From NCBI RefSeq assembly GCF_031583575.1, contig NZ_CP134146.1, positions 1,488,001-1,552,000 on the forward strand: a stretch of 64,000 nt of DNA, in the 5' to 3' direction. Shown here in pieces: positions 18,043-28,452 of this stretch (its first letter is position 1; the number at the start of each line of letters is the position of its first letter). The translations under genes were made by a program, and so were the position numbers. This DNA is from Thalassotalea nanhaiensis. Its GTDB lineage: Bacteria > Pseudomonadota > Gammaproteobacteria > Enterobacterales > Alteromonadaceae. The notes beneath the pieces are model-generated. The model had not been told where the DNA came from and searched no databases. It was given only the letters and a program-made list of their open reading frames with translations.

Positions 18043-18879
18043 TTGGAAGATGTACCGTTGACGAATCGTGAAATAAACCATAAAAATCAATCGATAAGAG
18101 CATTGATTACAAAAAAACAAATACTTAACGACTTAGTGATTACATTAGTTGTTGGCATTTTGTTAGGCTTTTTAGCGCCGTTTGGAATGTACGAGGTTCC
18201 ATTAATGTTTTCGATTTCTTATTGGATTATGATGTGTACCAGTGGCTATTTTATTTATATGCCCTGTACACAATTAAGTGAGCGCTACCTTACTGAAATA
18301 ATACCTAAAAACTGGGTTCGATTTGGTTTTAGCATGATTGTTGCCAGTATTCTGATGAGCTTTTTTGTACCCTTTTCTGTCTGGCTGTTTTTTAATATTC
18401 CGATAAATTATTCACAGCAATTTTGGCAGGTTTTTCCAAAAGTCATACTTATCGGTGGGATCTTATCTTTTATTGGTTTCGTTAAAGACTATATTAGAAG
18501 ACAAAACTCCAAGCTAAATGAATCTGAACAACAATTACAAAATCACGCGGTTCAAGAAAATCTAAAATTCGAAAAGTTTATGGCACAACTGCCGTTAGAA
18601 AAGCGGGGCAAATTATACTGTTTGGAGATGTCAGATCACTATTTGAAAGTGTATACAGATAAAGGTCATCACTTACTGTTGATGCGTTTTAAAGATGCTT
18701 TAGATTTATTGAGTGATTATCAAGGTATGCAAACACATCGCTCTTGGTGGGTAGCGTTAGATGCGATTGTAAAAGTGAACAAAGAAGGCCGTAAAATTTC
18801 ACTTGAGATGATTAATCAATTGCAAGTTCCTGTGTCTAGAACATACGCAGAGGCAATTAAAACAGCCGATATTCATTAA
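18043..18879 (+). CDS. Membrane-anchored LytTR-family transcription regulator
   Basis: A 278-residue protein with four membrane segments in its first 150 residues (VITLVVGILLGFLAPFG; YWIMMCTSGYFIYM; FSMIVASILMSFFVPF; VILIGGILSFIGF), a short coiled linker and a C-terminal LytTR DNA-binding domain (about 185-275: LYCLEMSDHYLKVYT, HRSWWVALDAIVKV). TTG at 18043 is the likely start; a second TTG lies five codons on, and neither has a good ribosome binding site. It faces the DUF2141/carotenoid oxygenase operon, so control of that operon from the membrane is inferred. Confidence 0.88.
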   Translation: MEDVPLTNREINHKNQSIRALITKKQILNDLVITLVVGILLGFLAPFGMYEVPLMFSISYWIMMCTSGYFIYMPCTQLSERYLTEIIPKNWVRFGFSMIVASILMSFFVPFSVWLFFNIPINYSQQFWQVFPKVILIGGILSFIGFVKDYIRRQNSKLNESEQQLQNHAVQENLKFEKFMAQLPLEKRGKLYCLEMSDHYLKVYTDKGHHLLLMRFKDALDLLSDYQGMQTHRSWWVALDAIVKVNKEGRKISLEMINQLQVPVSRTYAEAIKTADIH

Positions 18880-18909
18880 CATTAGCTATGTTTACAAACA
18901 GACTTGGAA

Positions 18910-19776
18910 CTAAAGTGGCTGCTCTAGTTGATTAGCTTCTTTGATCCGCTCTAGCCGTGCTTCTTCTTCAGCGAAAGCTGCTTTAATTTCTTCAAGCACG
19001 CTATCAACATTTGCATTATCTGTTGCCTCAGCAAAATAGCCGGTTAATTCACTTTCTGGCGTCAGTTCACTTTTTTCATACAATGCCCACATTTCTTCCG
19101 CGTACTTGCTGCCCAGTAGTTCAGGTGCAAACTGACCATAATAGTTGGTCATGTTTTCTACGTCACGGATCAGCATGGCTTTAGCGTTATTGTTGGCGGC
19201 GGCATCTACTGCCTGTGGTAAATCAATAATTACCGGGCCATAGGCATCGACTAATACGTTAAATTCAGATAAATCACCATGGACTACACCCGCGCAAAGC
19301 ATCCGTAATACGTAAATCATTACGTCTTCATGATCTTCTCTAGCTTGCTCTGCTGTCATGCTTACATCATTTAATCGTGGCGCTACATCACCGTCATCAT
19401 CAGTGATTAACTCCATTAATAATACCCCATCGTAACAACCGTAAGGTTGTGGTACACGAACACCTGCATCGGCTAATAAGTATAAAGCATCAACTTCAGC
19501 ATTTTGCCAAGCTTCTTCTTGTTGGGCGCGACCAAATTTAGAGCCTTTTTCCATAGCTCTAGCGCGACGGCTGTTTCTGCTTTTACGACCTTCTTGATAT
19601 TGTGCTGCTTTTTTAAAGCTGCGTTTGTTGGCTTCTTTGTACACTTTTGCACAAACAATTTCGTCGCCGCAACGCACCATATAAACAGTGGCTTCTTTGC
19701 CGCTCATTAATTGACAAATTACTTCATCAACTAAACCGTCATCAACAAGGGGTTGTATTCGTTTAGGTATTTTCAT
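18910..19776 (-). CDS. RIO-type serine protein kinase
   Basis: A 288-residue RIO1-like atypical kinase. The glycine-poor ATP loop SGKEATVYMV is followed by the ATP-binding lysine K44 (VCAKVYKE), the catalytic loop HGDLSEFNVLV (D168, N173) and the metal-binding aspartate D185 in IIDLPQAVD, which replaces DFG. A basic segment (about 49-83) follows the lysine. A glutamate-rich C-terminal helix ends the protein. In archaea and eukaryotes RIO kinases mature ribosomes; the role of the bacterial members is unclear. Confidence 0.92.
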   Translation of the reverse strand: MKIPKRIQPLVDDGLVDEVICQLMSGKEATVYMVRCGDEIVCAKVYKEANKRSFKKAAQYQEGRKSRNSRRARAMEKGSKFGRAQQEEAWQNAEVDALYLLADAGVRVPQPYGCYDGVLLMELITDDDGDVAPRLNDVSMTAEQAREDHEDVMIYVLRMLCAGVVHGDLSEFNVLVDAYGPVIIDLPQAVDAAANNNAKAMLIRDVENMTNYYGQFAPELLGSKYAEEMWALYEKSELTPESELTGYFAEATDNANVDSVLEEIKAAFAEEEARLERIKEANQLEQPL

Positions 19777-19836
19777 AACGCCGTTATACCTTAGTTAGAG
19801 GGGAATTAGAATACTTTCGGTGAGTTTCCCAATAAA

Positions 19837-19864
19837 AAAGCTCTGAAGGTTACTCCAGAGCTTT
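19837..19864 (-). terminator. Intrinsic terminator of the giant surface-protein gene
   Basis: AAAGCTCTG pairs with CAGAGCTTT (19837-19845 and 19856-19864); on the minus strand the stem is followed by TTTTTT-rich sequence. It lies 34 bp after the stop codon of the 2184-residue protein gene. Confidence 0.88.
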
Positions 19865-19897
19865 AAATTAGACGTAAATTAAATGTATTGTGTTAAA

Positions 19898-22800
19898 TTA
19901 CTGTTCAGAAATAACTACTACGACACGTCTGTTTAAGCGACGACCTTCTTCAGTTTTATTGTCAGCAATAGGTTTTAATTCACCAAAGCCAATCGTTGAG
20001 TAGGTTTTATCACTATTAGGCGTTTTTTCTTCTAGAAGGGCAGCAACAGCTTTTGCTCTTTCTTCTGATAAAACTTGGTTTTTATCTTGCTTGCCTTGCC
20101 AGTCGGTATGTCCTTCAACAACAACATTAATATTTTCATGTTGATCAATAATTTTTGCTACACGATCAATTTCAGCTAAATATTGCTCTTTTACAATAGA
20201 TTTCCAACTATCAAATTGAATGTTAAGGGTAATTGATGCCATTAACTCACAACCTTTAGTGTTAACTTTTGTATTTGCTTTTGTATCCGGGCATTTATCT
20301 GCTTCATTAATAACCCCGTCGCCATCTAAGTCAGGGTTTATAATAGCTTTTTCTTCAACTTTTTTAACTACTGGTACAGGAGCTGGCTTATGAATAGGAG
20401 CTTTTTTTACGGGTTTCTTTTTAGCTACCTTTTTAGAGCTAGAGCCAAAATATTTAGCAATACTTAAACCAATAACCTGAGCATCTTCGTCATAGGCTGT
20501 TAAATCAAGACGAGCAAACCACTTTTCGCTAAAGTGCCATTGTGCTCCAATACCAAATGTTAGTTGAGTACCGTGATCTTGTTCAACGTGTTCACCAGTG
20601 TCGGTATCTAAAAACGAAACCCCAGCTTTGGCATAAACATTCCAAGTTGATTGTCGCTCATTAAGTAAATATCCTAGATTGGCGCCAAACGCTGAATAGT
20701 CAACAACAAGGGTTTCGGTAATACTTGGATTCAAGTTGTCTAATTCTGCGCTGCCCATATCTTCATAACTTATTTCTGTAAATAAGTGGTCAGATAAAGA
20801 TAATCCAGCAAAAATCTTAACTGCAGTATCAGTATCTTCTGAAACTCTCCAACTTGTGTTTTTATGCTTAGGATCTAATGTGGAGTAACCCAAACCAGCA
20901 CCAATGTACCAACAATCTAACTTGGCAAATGATTGACCAAGTTTACACTCATCATTGGCTTGAGCATTTGAAACTACCAGTAAAGGCATTGCCAATAATA
21001 TTAAAACTCTATTTCTGTTCATGCGCAGCACGAAAGTAAGTATTAACATTAAAGTAATGAATACACCCGTTGAACCGGCACCTTTTACGCCTGTTTCAAC
21101 CTTACCAGCTGCTTGTAAGCGATCATTGATACCGTCGTTATTAAAGTCACCATTTTCATCTGCGTCAAGAATTCCATCGTTATCTGAGTCGGTATCTAGA
21201 TAATCAGGGGTACCGTCACCGTCTGTATCGTTAGTGCCTTCTTCTTCATCTATAATTCCGTCAGAGTCACTATCAAGATCTACTTCTATTATTACAATGT
21301 CAGTATCTAAGTAATCAGGAATACCATCTTCATCGGTATCAACAGTGCCTTCGTCAGTATCTGGAATGCCGTCATTATCAGAGTCTTGGTCTTGATAATC
21401 AGGAATACCATCTTCATCGGTATCAACAGTGCCTTCTTCAGTATCTGGAATGCCGTCATTATCAGAGTCTTGGTCTTGATAATCAGGAATACCATCTTCA
21501 TCGGTATCAACAGTGCCTTCGTCAGTATCTGGAATACCGTCATTATCAGAGTCTTGGTCTTGATAATCAGGAATACCGTCTTCATCGGTATCAACAGTGC
21601 CTTCGTCGGTATCTGGAATACCGTCGTTGTCAGAATCTTCATCTAGATAATCAGGAATGTTATCTTGGTCAGTGTCTACATTACCTTCATCACTATCAGG
21701 AATACCGTCGTTGTCAGAATCTTCATCTAAGTAATCAGGAATGCCATCTTGGTCAGTGTCTACATTACCTTCATCACTATCAGGGATCCCATCGTTGTCA
21801 GAATCTTCATCTAAGTAATCAGGAATGCCATCTTGGTCACTATCTCCCGCACCTTCTTCATGATCAGGAATACCGTCATTATCCTGATCATTCTCGATAT
21901 AACTAGTACCGTGTTCGTTAGGTAAATTATCGTGTGCATCATCAATACCATCAGCATCATTATCGACTGTACTATCGATAACACCGTCGTTATTGTCATC
22001 TAAAGAACTGGACGTAGATGTATCAATATCGTTGACGTCGTCATTATCGCTATCAGTATCTCTGAAATCTGCGATTCCGTCTTCATCAGTATCAATAGGC
22101 TCTTCAACAAGTAAAATTTCACCGTCTACTAAAGCGTTGTTATCTTCATCTGCAATGCCTGCTTCTGTGATATCAAATAAACTGTCATTGTCGCTGTCTA
22201 AGTCATGCAGATCTGGTACCCCGTCTTGATCAGTGTCAACAACGGTTGCGTTATCGTCAATGCCATCATTATTAGCGTCGCTGCCATTAGTTGCATCTAT
22301 ATCAAAGCTGTCATCAACTCCATCACCGTCGTAATCTTTACCACTTATACCGGCTTCTGCCGTGTCGCTAATACCATCGTTATCACTATCTAAGTCTAAA
22401 TAGTCAGCAGTACCATCGTCATCTCGATCACTTTTCGGATTTAAAGTATCATCAATACCATCATTATCAGCATCAATACCTGCGGTATACGTTACATCGA
22501 ACTTATCATCAATGCCGTCATTATCATCATCAACTCCACCAGTTTGATCAACATCTACATTATTAGGTATACCGTCGTTGTCGGTATCAACGGTTCGCAG
22601 GTGAGCTTCAACCACATCTGGAATGCCATCATTGTCACTATCTGTATCGATTCTATCGGCTAAACCATCATCATCAGTGTCTAGGCTAATAACATCATCG
22701 TCTATACCGTCGCTATTGGCATCATTACCGAATGTTTGGTCAACATCGAACGCATCATCTATACCGTCATTATCGCTGTCTAAGCCGGTGGCGGTTGACT

Positions 22801-25800
22801 CTGCCGAATCTGTTATACCATCGTTGTCGCTATCAACATCTAAGTAATCTGGAATGGAATCGTTGTCACTATCACCTGTACCTTCAACAATGTCAGGAAT
22901 GCCGTCATTGTCTTCATCAATACTGATGTCTAAATAATCTGGCGTTCCATCTTGGTCGGTATCTTTCGTGCCTTCTTCGCTATCTGGAATGCCGTCATTA
23001 TCGGAATCTTCATCAAGATAATCTGGAATTGTATCACCATCAGAATCACCGTTACCTTCGATGGCATCATCAATACCATCACCGTCCGTATCCGTATCTG
23101 AAAGGTTTGGTATACCATCTCCGTCGAGATCTTCTAATACGTTAATTGTTATAGTAACTACAGCAGAGTCTTCATAGCCATCGTTTACTTTAAAAGTGAA
23201 CGTGTCTTGGCCAACAAAGTCTGTAGTTGGAGTATACAATAAGGTTGGTACAGCGCCTGAAATGTTACCTTCGATAGGGTTTGTTTCTATAATGAATGTT
23301 AAATCATTAAGATCAAGATCTGAGCCTGACAAGGTAATTGTCTTTGCAATATTCTCAACAACATCCACCGTTTGTTCAATTGCTAATGGTGCCTGATTGG
23401 TGTCAGTCACGGTAATGCTAAACGGCGCCAAAGACACTGGCGTGCCACCATCACTGACTGAGATCACAATATTGCTATACGTACCGGCATCAGTAAAGCC
23501 TGGTGTACCCGTTAATGAGCCATCTGCAGCATTGAATGTTGCCCAGTCTGGTTTATTGCTAATGGTAAAGGTTAGTGCGTCACCATCAGCATCGTTAAAC
23601 GTTGGGCTGAAGCTGTAGTTATTATTTTCAGCGACTGTTGTTGCTGGAGTGCCCGAAATAGTCGGTGCTTGATTTGTCTCTGTGACGGTAATGCTAAACG
23701 GCGCCAAAGACACTGGCGTGCCACCATCACTGACTGAGATCACAATGTTGCTGTAGGTGCCGGCATCAGTAAAACCAGGTGTGCCCGTTAATGAGCCATC
23801 GGCAGCATTAAATGTCGCCCAGTCTGGTTTATTGCTAATGCTAAAGGTTAGGGCGTCACCATCATCATCGTTAAACGCTGGGCTGAAACCATAGCTGCTA
23901 TTTTCAGCGACGGTTGTTGTCGGTGCGCCAGAGATGGTCGGTGCTTGATTTGTCTCTGTGACGGTAATGCTAAACGGCATTAAAGAAACAGGCGTACCAC
24001 CATCACTGACTGAGATCACAATATTGTTATACGTACCGGCATCAGTAAAACCTGGTGTACCTGTAAGTGAGCCATCGGCAGCATTAAATGTCGCCCAGTC
24101 TGGTTTATTACTAATGCTAAAGGTTAGTGCGTCACCGTCATTATCGTTAAACGTTGGGCTGAAACTATAGTTATTATTTTCAGCGACGGTTGTTGCCGGT
24201 GTACCTGAAATAGTCGGCGCTTGATTGGTCTCTGTGACGGTAATGCTAAACGGCGCTAAAGACACTGGCGTGCCACCATCACTGACCGAGATCACAATAT
24301 TGCTGTAGGTACCGGCATCAGTAAAACCAGGTGTGCCCGTTAATGAGCCATCGGCAGCATTAAATGTCGCCCAGTCTGGTTTATTACTAATGCTAAAGGT
24401 TAGTGCGTCACCATCATTATCGTTAAACGTTGGGCTGAAACTATAGTTATTATTTTCAGCGACGGTTGTTGCCGGTGTACCTGAAATAGTCGGCGCTTGA
24501 TTGGTCTCTGTGACGGTAATGCTAAACGGCGTCAAAGGAACTGGCGTGCCACCATCACTGACTGATATCACAATATTGCTGTAGGTACCAGCATCAGTAA
24601 AACCTGGTGTACCCGTTAATGAGCCATCGGCAGCATTAAACGTCGCCCAGTCTGGTTTATTACTAATGGTAAAGGTTAAAGCGTCACCATCAGCATCGTT
24701 AAACGTTGGGCTGAAGCTGTAGTTATTATTTTCAGCGACGGTTGTTGCCGGTGTACCCGAAATAGTCGGCGCTTGATTGGTCTCTGTGACGGTAATGCTA
24801 AACGGCGCCAAAGACACTGGCGTGCCACCGTCACTGACAGAGATCACAATATTGCTGTAGGTACCGGCGTCAGTAAAACCAGGTGTACCTGTAAGTGAAC
24901 CATCGGCAGCATTAAATGTTGCCCAGTCTGGTTTATTGCTAATGGTAAAGGTTAAAGCGTCACCATCAGCATCGTTAAACGTTGGGCTGAAGCTGTAGTT
25001 ATTATTTTCAGCGACGGTTGTTGCCGGTGTACCCGAAATAGTCGGCGCTTGATTGGTCTCTGTGACGGTAATGCTAAACGGCGCTAAAGACACTGGCGTG
25101 CCACCGTCACTGACTGAGATCACAATATTGCTATACGTACCGGCATCAGTAAAACCTGGTGTACCTGTAAGTGAACCATCGGCAGCGTTAAATGTTGCCC
25201 AGTCTGGTTTATTGCTAATGCTAAAGGTTAGAGCGTCACCATCAGCATCGTTAAACGTTGGGCTGAAGCTATAGTTATTATTTTCAGCAACTGTTGTTGC
25301 CGGAGTGCCAGAAATAGTTGGTGGTAGGTTGCCACCACCTTCATTGACATCCTGTACATTCACCGTAATTGTTTGAGTGTCTGCAAGAGCTCCATCACTC
25401 GCCGAAACTTCTACTACATAGGCGTTGCTGCCGGCATCAGACAAAGGCGTTTCAAAATCTGGTGCATTAATAAACACTAGTGCGCCATTGTTATCTATTG
25501 AGAAAAAAGCGCTGTCAGCTCCTCCCGAGATTGAGTAAGTGATGGTATCGTTTTCAGGATCCGTCGCTAAAATGTCGGTAACAGGAGTTGTATTTTCACT
25601 GACATTTAACGAGGAAGTATCTGCACCACCATTATTACTGATAACCGGTGCTAAATTAGAAAAACTTACTGGTGGACTTAGCATGCCTAGATTTGCGTAT
25701 GTTTCATCCCAGTCGGCATTCTTATCGTCAATACCACCCACATCTCCATTGATAGAGCTGTTTTGAGTTAAAGAGACAAGGATATATTGCATGACGGTAT

Positions 25801-26452
25801 TTTCATCAATATTTAGGCCGGCAATATTTGCCATTTGTGTTTGTACGTCGGCAAAAGGAAATTCAAATGAAATAAAGTGATCCAATTTACCATTCGGGCC
25901 GATATCTGCAGTAGCGCTGTTACCGTCAATATTTTGCACGGAGTCAAAATTGTAATTTAATGCGGTGTATGCAATCTCAAAGCTTGAATTCTTTTCCATG
26001 CTTGTGGTGTTTGGGGAAATATTTGCATCAGCTCCAGGGTCAACAAACTCAATTGCGCGGCCATTATTTTTACCATTGGCATTTACAAATAAATCTATTT
26101 TTCCATCCAGGTTTGCATCTATGCCAATAACATAAACGGCAGAATCTTTACCATCACCGAGACGAATTCGGTAAGCTATCAAATCATCAGCATTCGTAAC
26201 CGTGCCTTGATCATCATATAAAGTGTAAAGCACGCTGTGATCGACATCTCCAACTAACTCTACACCTTCAGCACCTGCTTGAGTGTCACCATTGGGGTCA
26301 AAATTTGAGCCTTTCATAATGGCTTTCCAAGCAGAAGATGCCCCATCTAAATCTATGGTGATATCCTGAGCCTGTGAAGTGCTAGTAATAAATAGTAACG
26401 AGAAAGAGGTTAGATAAACCTTTTTGAAAAAACTTAATAATTTGAAGTTCAT
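19898..26452 (-). CDS. Giant surface protein: Ig-like repeats, thrombospondin-3 repeats and OmpA module
   Basis: A 2184-residue protein. After a signal peptide (cleavage near TSQA) comes an N-terminal domain of about 230 residues, a cadherin-like domain, seven nearly identical 92-residue Ig-like (He_PIG-type) repeats, one more cadherin-type domain, and a long calcium-binding thrombospondin type 3 region (DxDxDG repeats). Then a hydrophobic segment (about 1794-1809) with flanking GAGSTG and RMNRNR is followed by a second signal-peptide-like stretch ending in SNAQA (about 1832), an eight-strand-like beta-barrel, a Lys/Pro linker and an OmpA peptidoglycan-binding domain ([20 protein letters not shown]). 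It looks like an adhesin fused in frame to a complete OmpA-family porin. AGGGA precedes the ATG. Confidence 0.9.
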   Translation of the reverse strand: MNFKLLSFFKKVYLTSFSLLFITSTSQAQDITIDLDGASSAWKAIMKGSNFDPNGDTQAGAEGVELVGDVDHSVLYTLYDDQGTVTNADDLIAYRIRLGDGKDSAVYVIGIDANLDGKIDLFVNANGKNNGRAIEFVDPGADANISPNTTSMEKNSSFEIAYTALNYNFDSVQNIDGNSATADIGPNGKLDHFISFEFPFADVQTQMANIAGLNIDENTVMQYILVSLTQNSSINGDVGGIDDKNADWDETYANLGMLSPPVSFSNLAPVISNNGGADTSSLNVSENTTPVTDILATDPENDTITYSISGGADSAFFSIDNNGALVFINAPDFETPLSDAGSNAYVVEVSASDGALADTQTITVNVQDVNEGGGNLPPTISGTPATTVAENNNYSFSPTFNDADGDALTFSISNKPDWATFNAADGSLTGTPGFTDAGTYSNIVISVSDGGTPVSLAPFSITVTETNQAPTISGTPATTVAENNNYSFSPTFNDADGDALTFTISNKPDWATFNAADGSLTGTPGFTDAGTYSNIVISVSDGGTPVSLAPFSITVTETNQAPTISGTPATTVAENNNYSFSPTFNDADGDALTFTISNKPDWATFNAADGSLTGTPGFTDAGTYSNIVISVSDGGTPVPLTPFSITVTETNQAPTISGTPATTVAENNNYSFSPTFNDNDGDALTFSISNKPDWATFNAADGSLTGTPGFTDAGTYSNIVISVSDGGTPVSLAPFSITVTETNQAPTISGTPATTVAENNNYSFSPTFNDNDGDALTFSISNKPDWATFNAADGSLTGTPGFTDAGTYNNIVISVSDGGTPVSLMPFSITVTETNQAPTISGAPTTTVAENSSYGFSPAFNDDDGDALTFSISNKPDWATFNAADGSLTGTPGFTDAGTYSNIVISVSDGGTPVSLAPFSITVTETNQAPTISGTPATTVAENNNYSFSPTFNDADGDALTFTISNKPDWATFNAADGSLTGTPGFTDAGTYSNIVISVSDGGTPVSLAPFSITVTDTNQAPLAIEQTVDVVENIAKTITLSGSDLDLNDLTFIIETNPIEGNISGAVPTLLYTPTTDFVGQDTFTFKVNDGYEDSAVVTITINVLEDLDGDGIPNLSDTDTDGDGIDDAIEGNGDSDGDTIPDYLDEDSDNDGIPDSEEGTKDTDQDGTPDYLDISIDEDNDGIPDIVEGTGDSDNDSIPDYLDVDSDNDGITDSAESTATGLDSDNDGIDDAFDVDQTFGNDANSDGIDDDVISLDTDDDGLADRIDTDSDNDGIPDVVEAHLRTVDTDNDGIPNNVDVDQTGGVDDDNDGIDDKFDVTYTAGIDADNDGIDDTLNPKSDRDDDGTADYLDLDSDNDGISDTAEAGISGKDYDGDGVDDSFDIDATNGSDANNDGIDDNATVVDTDQDGVPDLHDLDSDNDSLFDITEAGIADEDNNALVDGEILLVEEPIDTDEDGIADFRDTDSDNDDVNDIDTSTSSSLDDNNDGVIDSTVDNDADGIDDAHDNLPNEHGTSYIENDQDNDGIPDHEEGAGDSDQDGIPDYLDEDSDNDGIPDSDEGNVDTDQDGIPDYLDEDSDNDGIPDSDEGNVDTDQDNIPDYLDEDSDNDGIPDTDEGTVDTDEDGIPDYQDQDSDNDGIPDTDEGTVDTDEDGIPDYQDQDSDNDGIPDTEEGTVDTDEDGIPDYQDQDSDNDGIPDTDEGTVDTDEDGIPDYLDTDIVIIEVDLDSDSDGIIDEEEGTNDTDGDGTPDYLDTDSDNDGILDADENGDFNNDGINDRLQAAGKVETGVKGAGSTGVFITLMLILTFVLRMNRNRVLILLAMPLLVVSNAQANDECKLGQSFAKLDCWYIGAGLGYSTLDPKHKNTSWRVSEDTDTAVKIFAGLSLSDHLFTEISYEDMGSAELDNLNPSITETLVVDYSAFGANLGYLLNERQSTWNVYAKAGVSFLDTDTGEHVEQDHGTQLTFGIGAQWHFSEKWFARLDLTAYDEDAQVIGLSIAKYFGSSSKKVAKKKPVKKAPIHKPAPVPVVKKVEEKAIINPDLDGDGVINEADKCPDTKANTKVNTKGCELMASITLNIQFDSWKSIVKEQYLAEIDRVAKIIDQHENINVVVEGHTDWQGKQDKNQVLSEERAKAVAALLEEKTPNSDKTYSTIGFGELKPIADNKTEEGRRLNRRVVVVISEQ
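21301..21850 (-). repeat. 84-bp tandem repeats encoding thrombospondin-3 units
   Basis: Inside the giant gene, a 28-residue unit (core [17 protein letters not shown]) recurs with an 84-bp period, for example at 21336 and 21420. Adjacent units are almost identical at the DNA level, which explains the open antisense and +1 frames in the same place. Copy number is likely to vary between strains by slippage or recombination. Confidence 0.88.
23395..25326 (-). repeat. Seven 276-bp tandem repeats encoding Ig-like domains
   Basis: The word gattg(g/t) that starts each unit recurs at 23395, 23671, 23947, 24223, 24499, 24775 and 25051, an exact 276-bp (92-residue) period. Units differ at scattered bases; the second unit from the left on the plus strand is the most divergent. 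The exact period and high identity point to recent duplication or gene conversion. Confidence 0.95.
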
Positions 26453-26806
26453 TTTTGTCCCTAAAAACTTTTAACTTATAGTGAAATATCTACTTGTTTT
26501 TCTAAACTAACTATATTGATTTAAGCTAGTTTTTTGAATATCAGTGTATTAATTCAGGTAGGATATTTGATTAATTATTATTCAATTGATGAATGTAACT
26601 GCTTTGTTTAAAAATGTAAACAGGATTGAGAAGGGCGGGCCCCAATTTACCTATATTGAATGTAAAATAACCCCGAGCGCTTGAGGTTAACAGTGGATTA
26701 ACAAGGTGTTGGCGTTTTTCAGTTTAGAAGATATCAAAGGCGAAGCAGCCTCATTATTTTTCTAGTCTATACTTTTATTGAACTTCGTTATTAAAGGAAC
26801 TCTAAG
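26453..26806. other. Divergent intergenic region
   Basis: 354 bp between the giant surface-protein gene (minus) and a small lipoprotein gene (plus). It is AT-rich apart from gaagggcgggcccc near 26632. No hairpin, tRNA or clear promoter pair was recognised. Confidence 0.5.
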
Positions 26807-27301
26807 ATGTTTATTACGACAAAAAGAATAATAAATATAATGTTTATAACTACGTTAGCTGCTTGTTCAGGTAACGAAGGTCCGCCACCAATTCCTGATT
26901 GTGATTACAGTACACATTCAAAATTAAACGATAGTATTAATCAATTTATTTGGGCCGATCCTGGCCATACAACGTTTACTTCTCAGTGGCAGCATGTGGC
27001 GGTTGAGCAAATCACCAAAAAATATGGATATTTACAACGTAAAAGTTTGCCTGATGCACAAAACGCTGAAAAAAGTTTTATCCAGTTTCAACAACAAGTT
27101 GAACGTTTACTTGTCACTAATAAAGATATACAAGTAGGGATTGATACTAATCAGTGTGTTGTAGGTAAAAATGGTGAGTCCAGTGATAAGCTAGAAGTAC
27201 AAAACGAAAGCATTGAGTACGTATTAGCGGCTTTACCCAAGATTTTAAAGTCTATTCAAACTAAGAAAAATTCAATTATTGAGACGTTAGAGAAACGATA
27301 A
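26807..27301 (+). CDS. Hypothetical lipoprotein
   Basis: A 164-residue protein with a lipobox (TTLAAC, Cys near residue 20), so predicted to be a membrane-anchored lipoprotein. AAGGA stands about 9 nt before the ATG. The mature part is polar and probably helical (IQFQQQVERLLVTN, ALPKILKSIQTKKNSI), with a second cysteine pair candidate (DCDYS and NQCVV). I do not recognise a family. It stands alone next to a foldback element. Confidence 0.7.
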   Translation: MFITTKRIINIMFITTLAACSGNEGPPPIPDCDYSTHSKLNDSINQFIWADPGHTTFTSQWQHVAVEQITKKYGYLQRKSLPDAQNAEKSFIQFQQQVERLLVTNKDIQVGIDTNQCVVGKNGESSDKLEVQNESIEYVLAALPKILKSIQTKKNSIIETLEKR

Positions 27302-27312
27302 TACCAGAATGG

Positions 27313-27472
27313 TACCAAGTTGATTAAATATCTGCTCATTTTTAATGGTTAAAACGAATAACTACTGCTTTATAAAATTTGAAGGTAGAACAACTACCTA
27401 TAAAACTTTATTCATTGTATTTATCCGTTTTCCCTCATGAAAAAGAAGAACACATACATAATCAAATTGGTA
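27313..27472. mobile_element. MITE-like foldback element
   Basis: A 160-bp non-coding element with imperfect terminal inverted repeats: TACCAAGTTGATTA (27313-27326) and TAATCAAATTGGTA (27459-27472), 13 of 14 matching. The similarity runs inward for about 60 bp on each side, with AAAACGAATAA on the left matching the complement of TTATCCGTTTT on the right. It has no open frame. Elements ending in taccaatttgatta are common between genes in marine Alteromonadales. Confidence 0.65.
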
Positions 27473-27550
27473 TTATAAAAATATTTGGCTTATTACGGAA
27501 AAACTCATTAAAATTCACCCATTAAACATTATGAGTAAAAGACATCTACT

Positions 27551-28150
27551 ATGACGACAGAACTATTTTTTATTTACGACTCTCATTGCCCTTGGAGTTA
27601 TGCAAGTACGGCTTTAGTGAATTGCATTAACAAAGCTTACCCTGATATGCACATACACTTATGGCATACCGCGTATTACGAAGGTAATGACAGCCCAGGT
27701 AAAAACGCTGCCGATACCGTGTCGCGTCAAAGTGCCGCTAATTTTGGTATGGATTATATTCGCGATGCTGATAATGCTAAAGACAGCTATATGGCTGCCA
27801 ACGTTATGGCATGGGTGCAAAACAAGCAACCTGAAAAAGCGCTGGAAGTATTAAATGCATTGCAGCACCAGCACTTTGTAGAAAATAACCCATTAACAGA
27901 TAAAGACGATTTTGACTCTGTTATTGGTCAATTTAAATTTTCACCACCAGCAAAAGTGTTTAAATTGGATCTAAGTAAAGATGCAGAATACGTATTGGGT
28001 GATATAGCTGAAATACAAGAAGTGATTCAAACAACTGCTTTCCCTGCATTAATGTTGGCGGTAGACGATCGATTGGTAATGTTAAATCATAATTTGTATT
28101 TAACAAAACCTGAAAAAATTGTTGAAGCTGTTGAACTAGAGTTGAAGTAA
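27551..28150 (+). CDS. DsbA-family thioredoxin-fold protein
   Basis: A 199-residue cytosolic protein (no signal peptide) of the DsbA/FrnE-like group. The active site near the N-terminus is HCPWS, so the second cysteine of CxxC is replaced by serine; a monothiol or glutathione-linked reaction is more likely than disulfide formation. The helical insertion and the cis-proline loop (TTAFPALML) are present. The stop codon overlaps the glutaredoxin start (TAATG), so both act together, probably in thiol repair or detoxification. Confidence 0.85.
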   Translation: MTTELFFIYDSHCPWSYASTALVNCINKAYPDMHIHLWHTAYYEGNDSPGKNAADTVSRQSAANFGMDYIRDADNAKDSYMAANVMAWVQNKQPEKALEVLNALQHQHFVENNPLTDKDDFDSVIGQFKFSPPAKVFKLDLSKDAEYVLGDIAEIQEVIQTTAFPALMLAVDDRLVMLNHNLYLTKPEKIVEAVELELK

Positions 28151-28377
28151 TGAAACGGGTAGTTCTGTTTACTAAAACCAGTTGCCCACATTGCGATACG
28201 GCGAAAAAGTACCTTGATCAACATGGCATAAAGTATCGCCTGTGTAATGTTAGTACAGCTGCTGGTCGCAAAGAGTACAGTTTAACCGGGTTTAGAGGTG
28301 TACCTGTGTTGAAAGTTGGCGATCAATTTTTAAACGGCTTTACGATAAAAGGTTTCCAAAACCTTTACGGTAAATAA
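28150..28377 (+). CDS. Glutaredoxin
   Basis: A 75-residue glutaredoxin with the active site CPHC at the end of the first strand (FTKTSCPHCDTAKK), the cis-proline motif GVPVLKVGD and GFTIKGFQ at the glutathione site. It overlaps the preceding DsbA-like gene by one base and is followed by a strong terminator, so the pair is a complete transcription unit. Confidence 0.93.
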   Translation: MKRVVLFTKTSCPHCDTAKKYLDQHGIKYRLCNVSTAAGRKEYSLTGFRGVPVLKVGDQFLNGFTIKGFQNLYGK

Positions 28378-28392
28378 TCTACTACTTTAATT

Positions 28393-28431
28393 AAAACGGG
28401 TCTGTTGGTGTACAACAGACCCGTTTTTTTT
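28393..28431. terminator. Bidirectional intrinsic terminator
   Basis: A 15-bp stem: AAAACGGGTCTGTTG (28393-28407) pairs with CAACAGACCCGTTTT, loop gtgta, followed by eight T residues on the plus strand. It ends the redox operon and, read the other way, also suits the convergent reductase gene. Confidence 0.95.
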
Positions 28432-28452
28432 GAGGAAAGGAAAACTTAATCG

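Noticed and set aside
23395-25326. Possible CRISPR array or non-coding satellite
   Set aside because: The 276-bp repeats are codon-phased and encode an Ig-like domain within one open frame.
21307-25766. Many short open frames on both strands inside the giant gene
   Set aside because: They are shadows of low-complexity, repeated coding sequence; they have no starts with ribosome binding sites and no family features.
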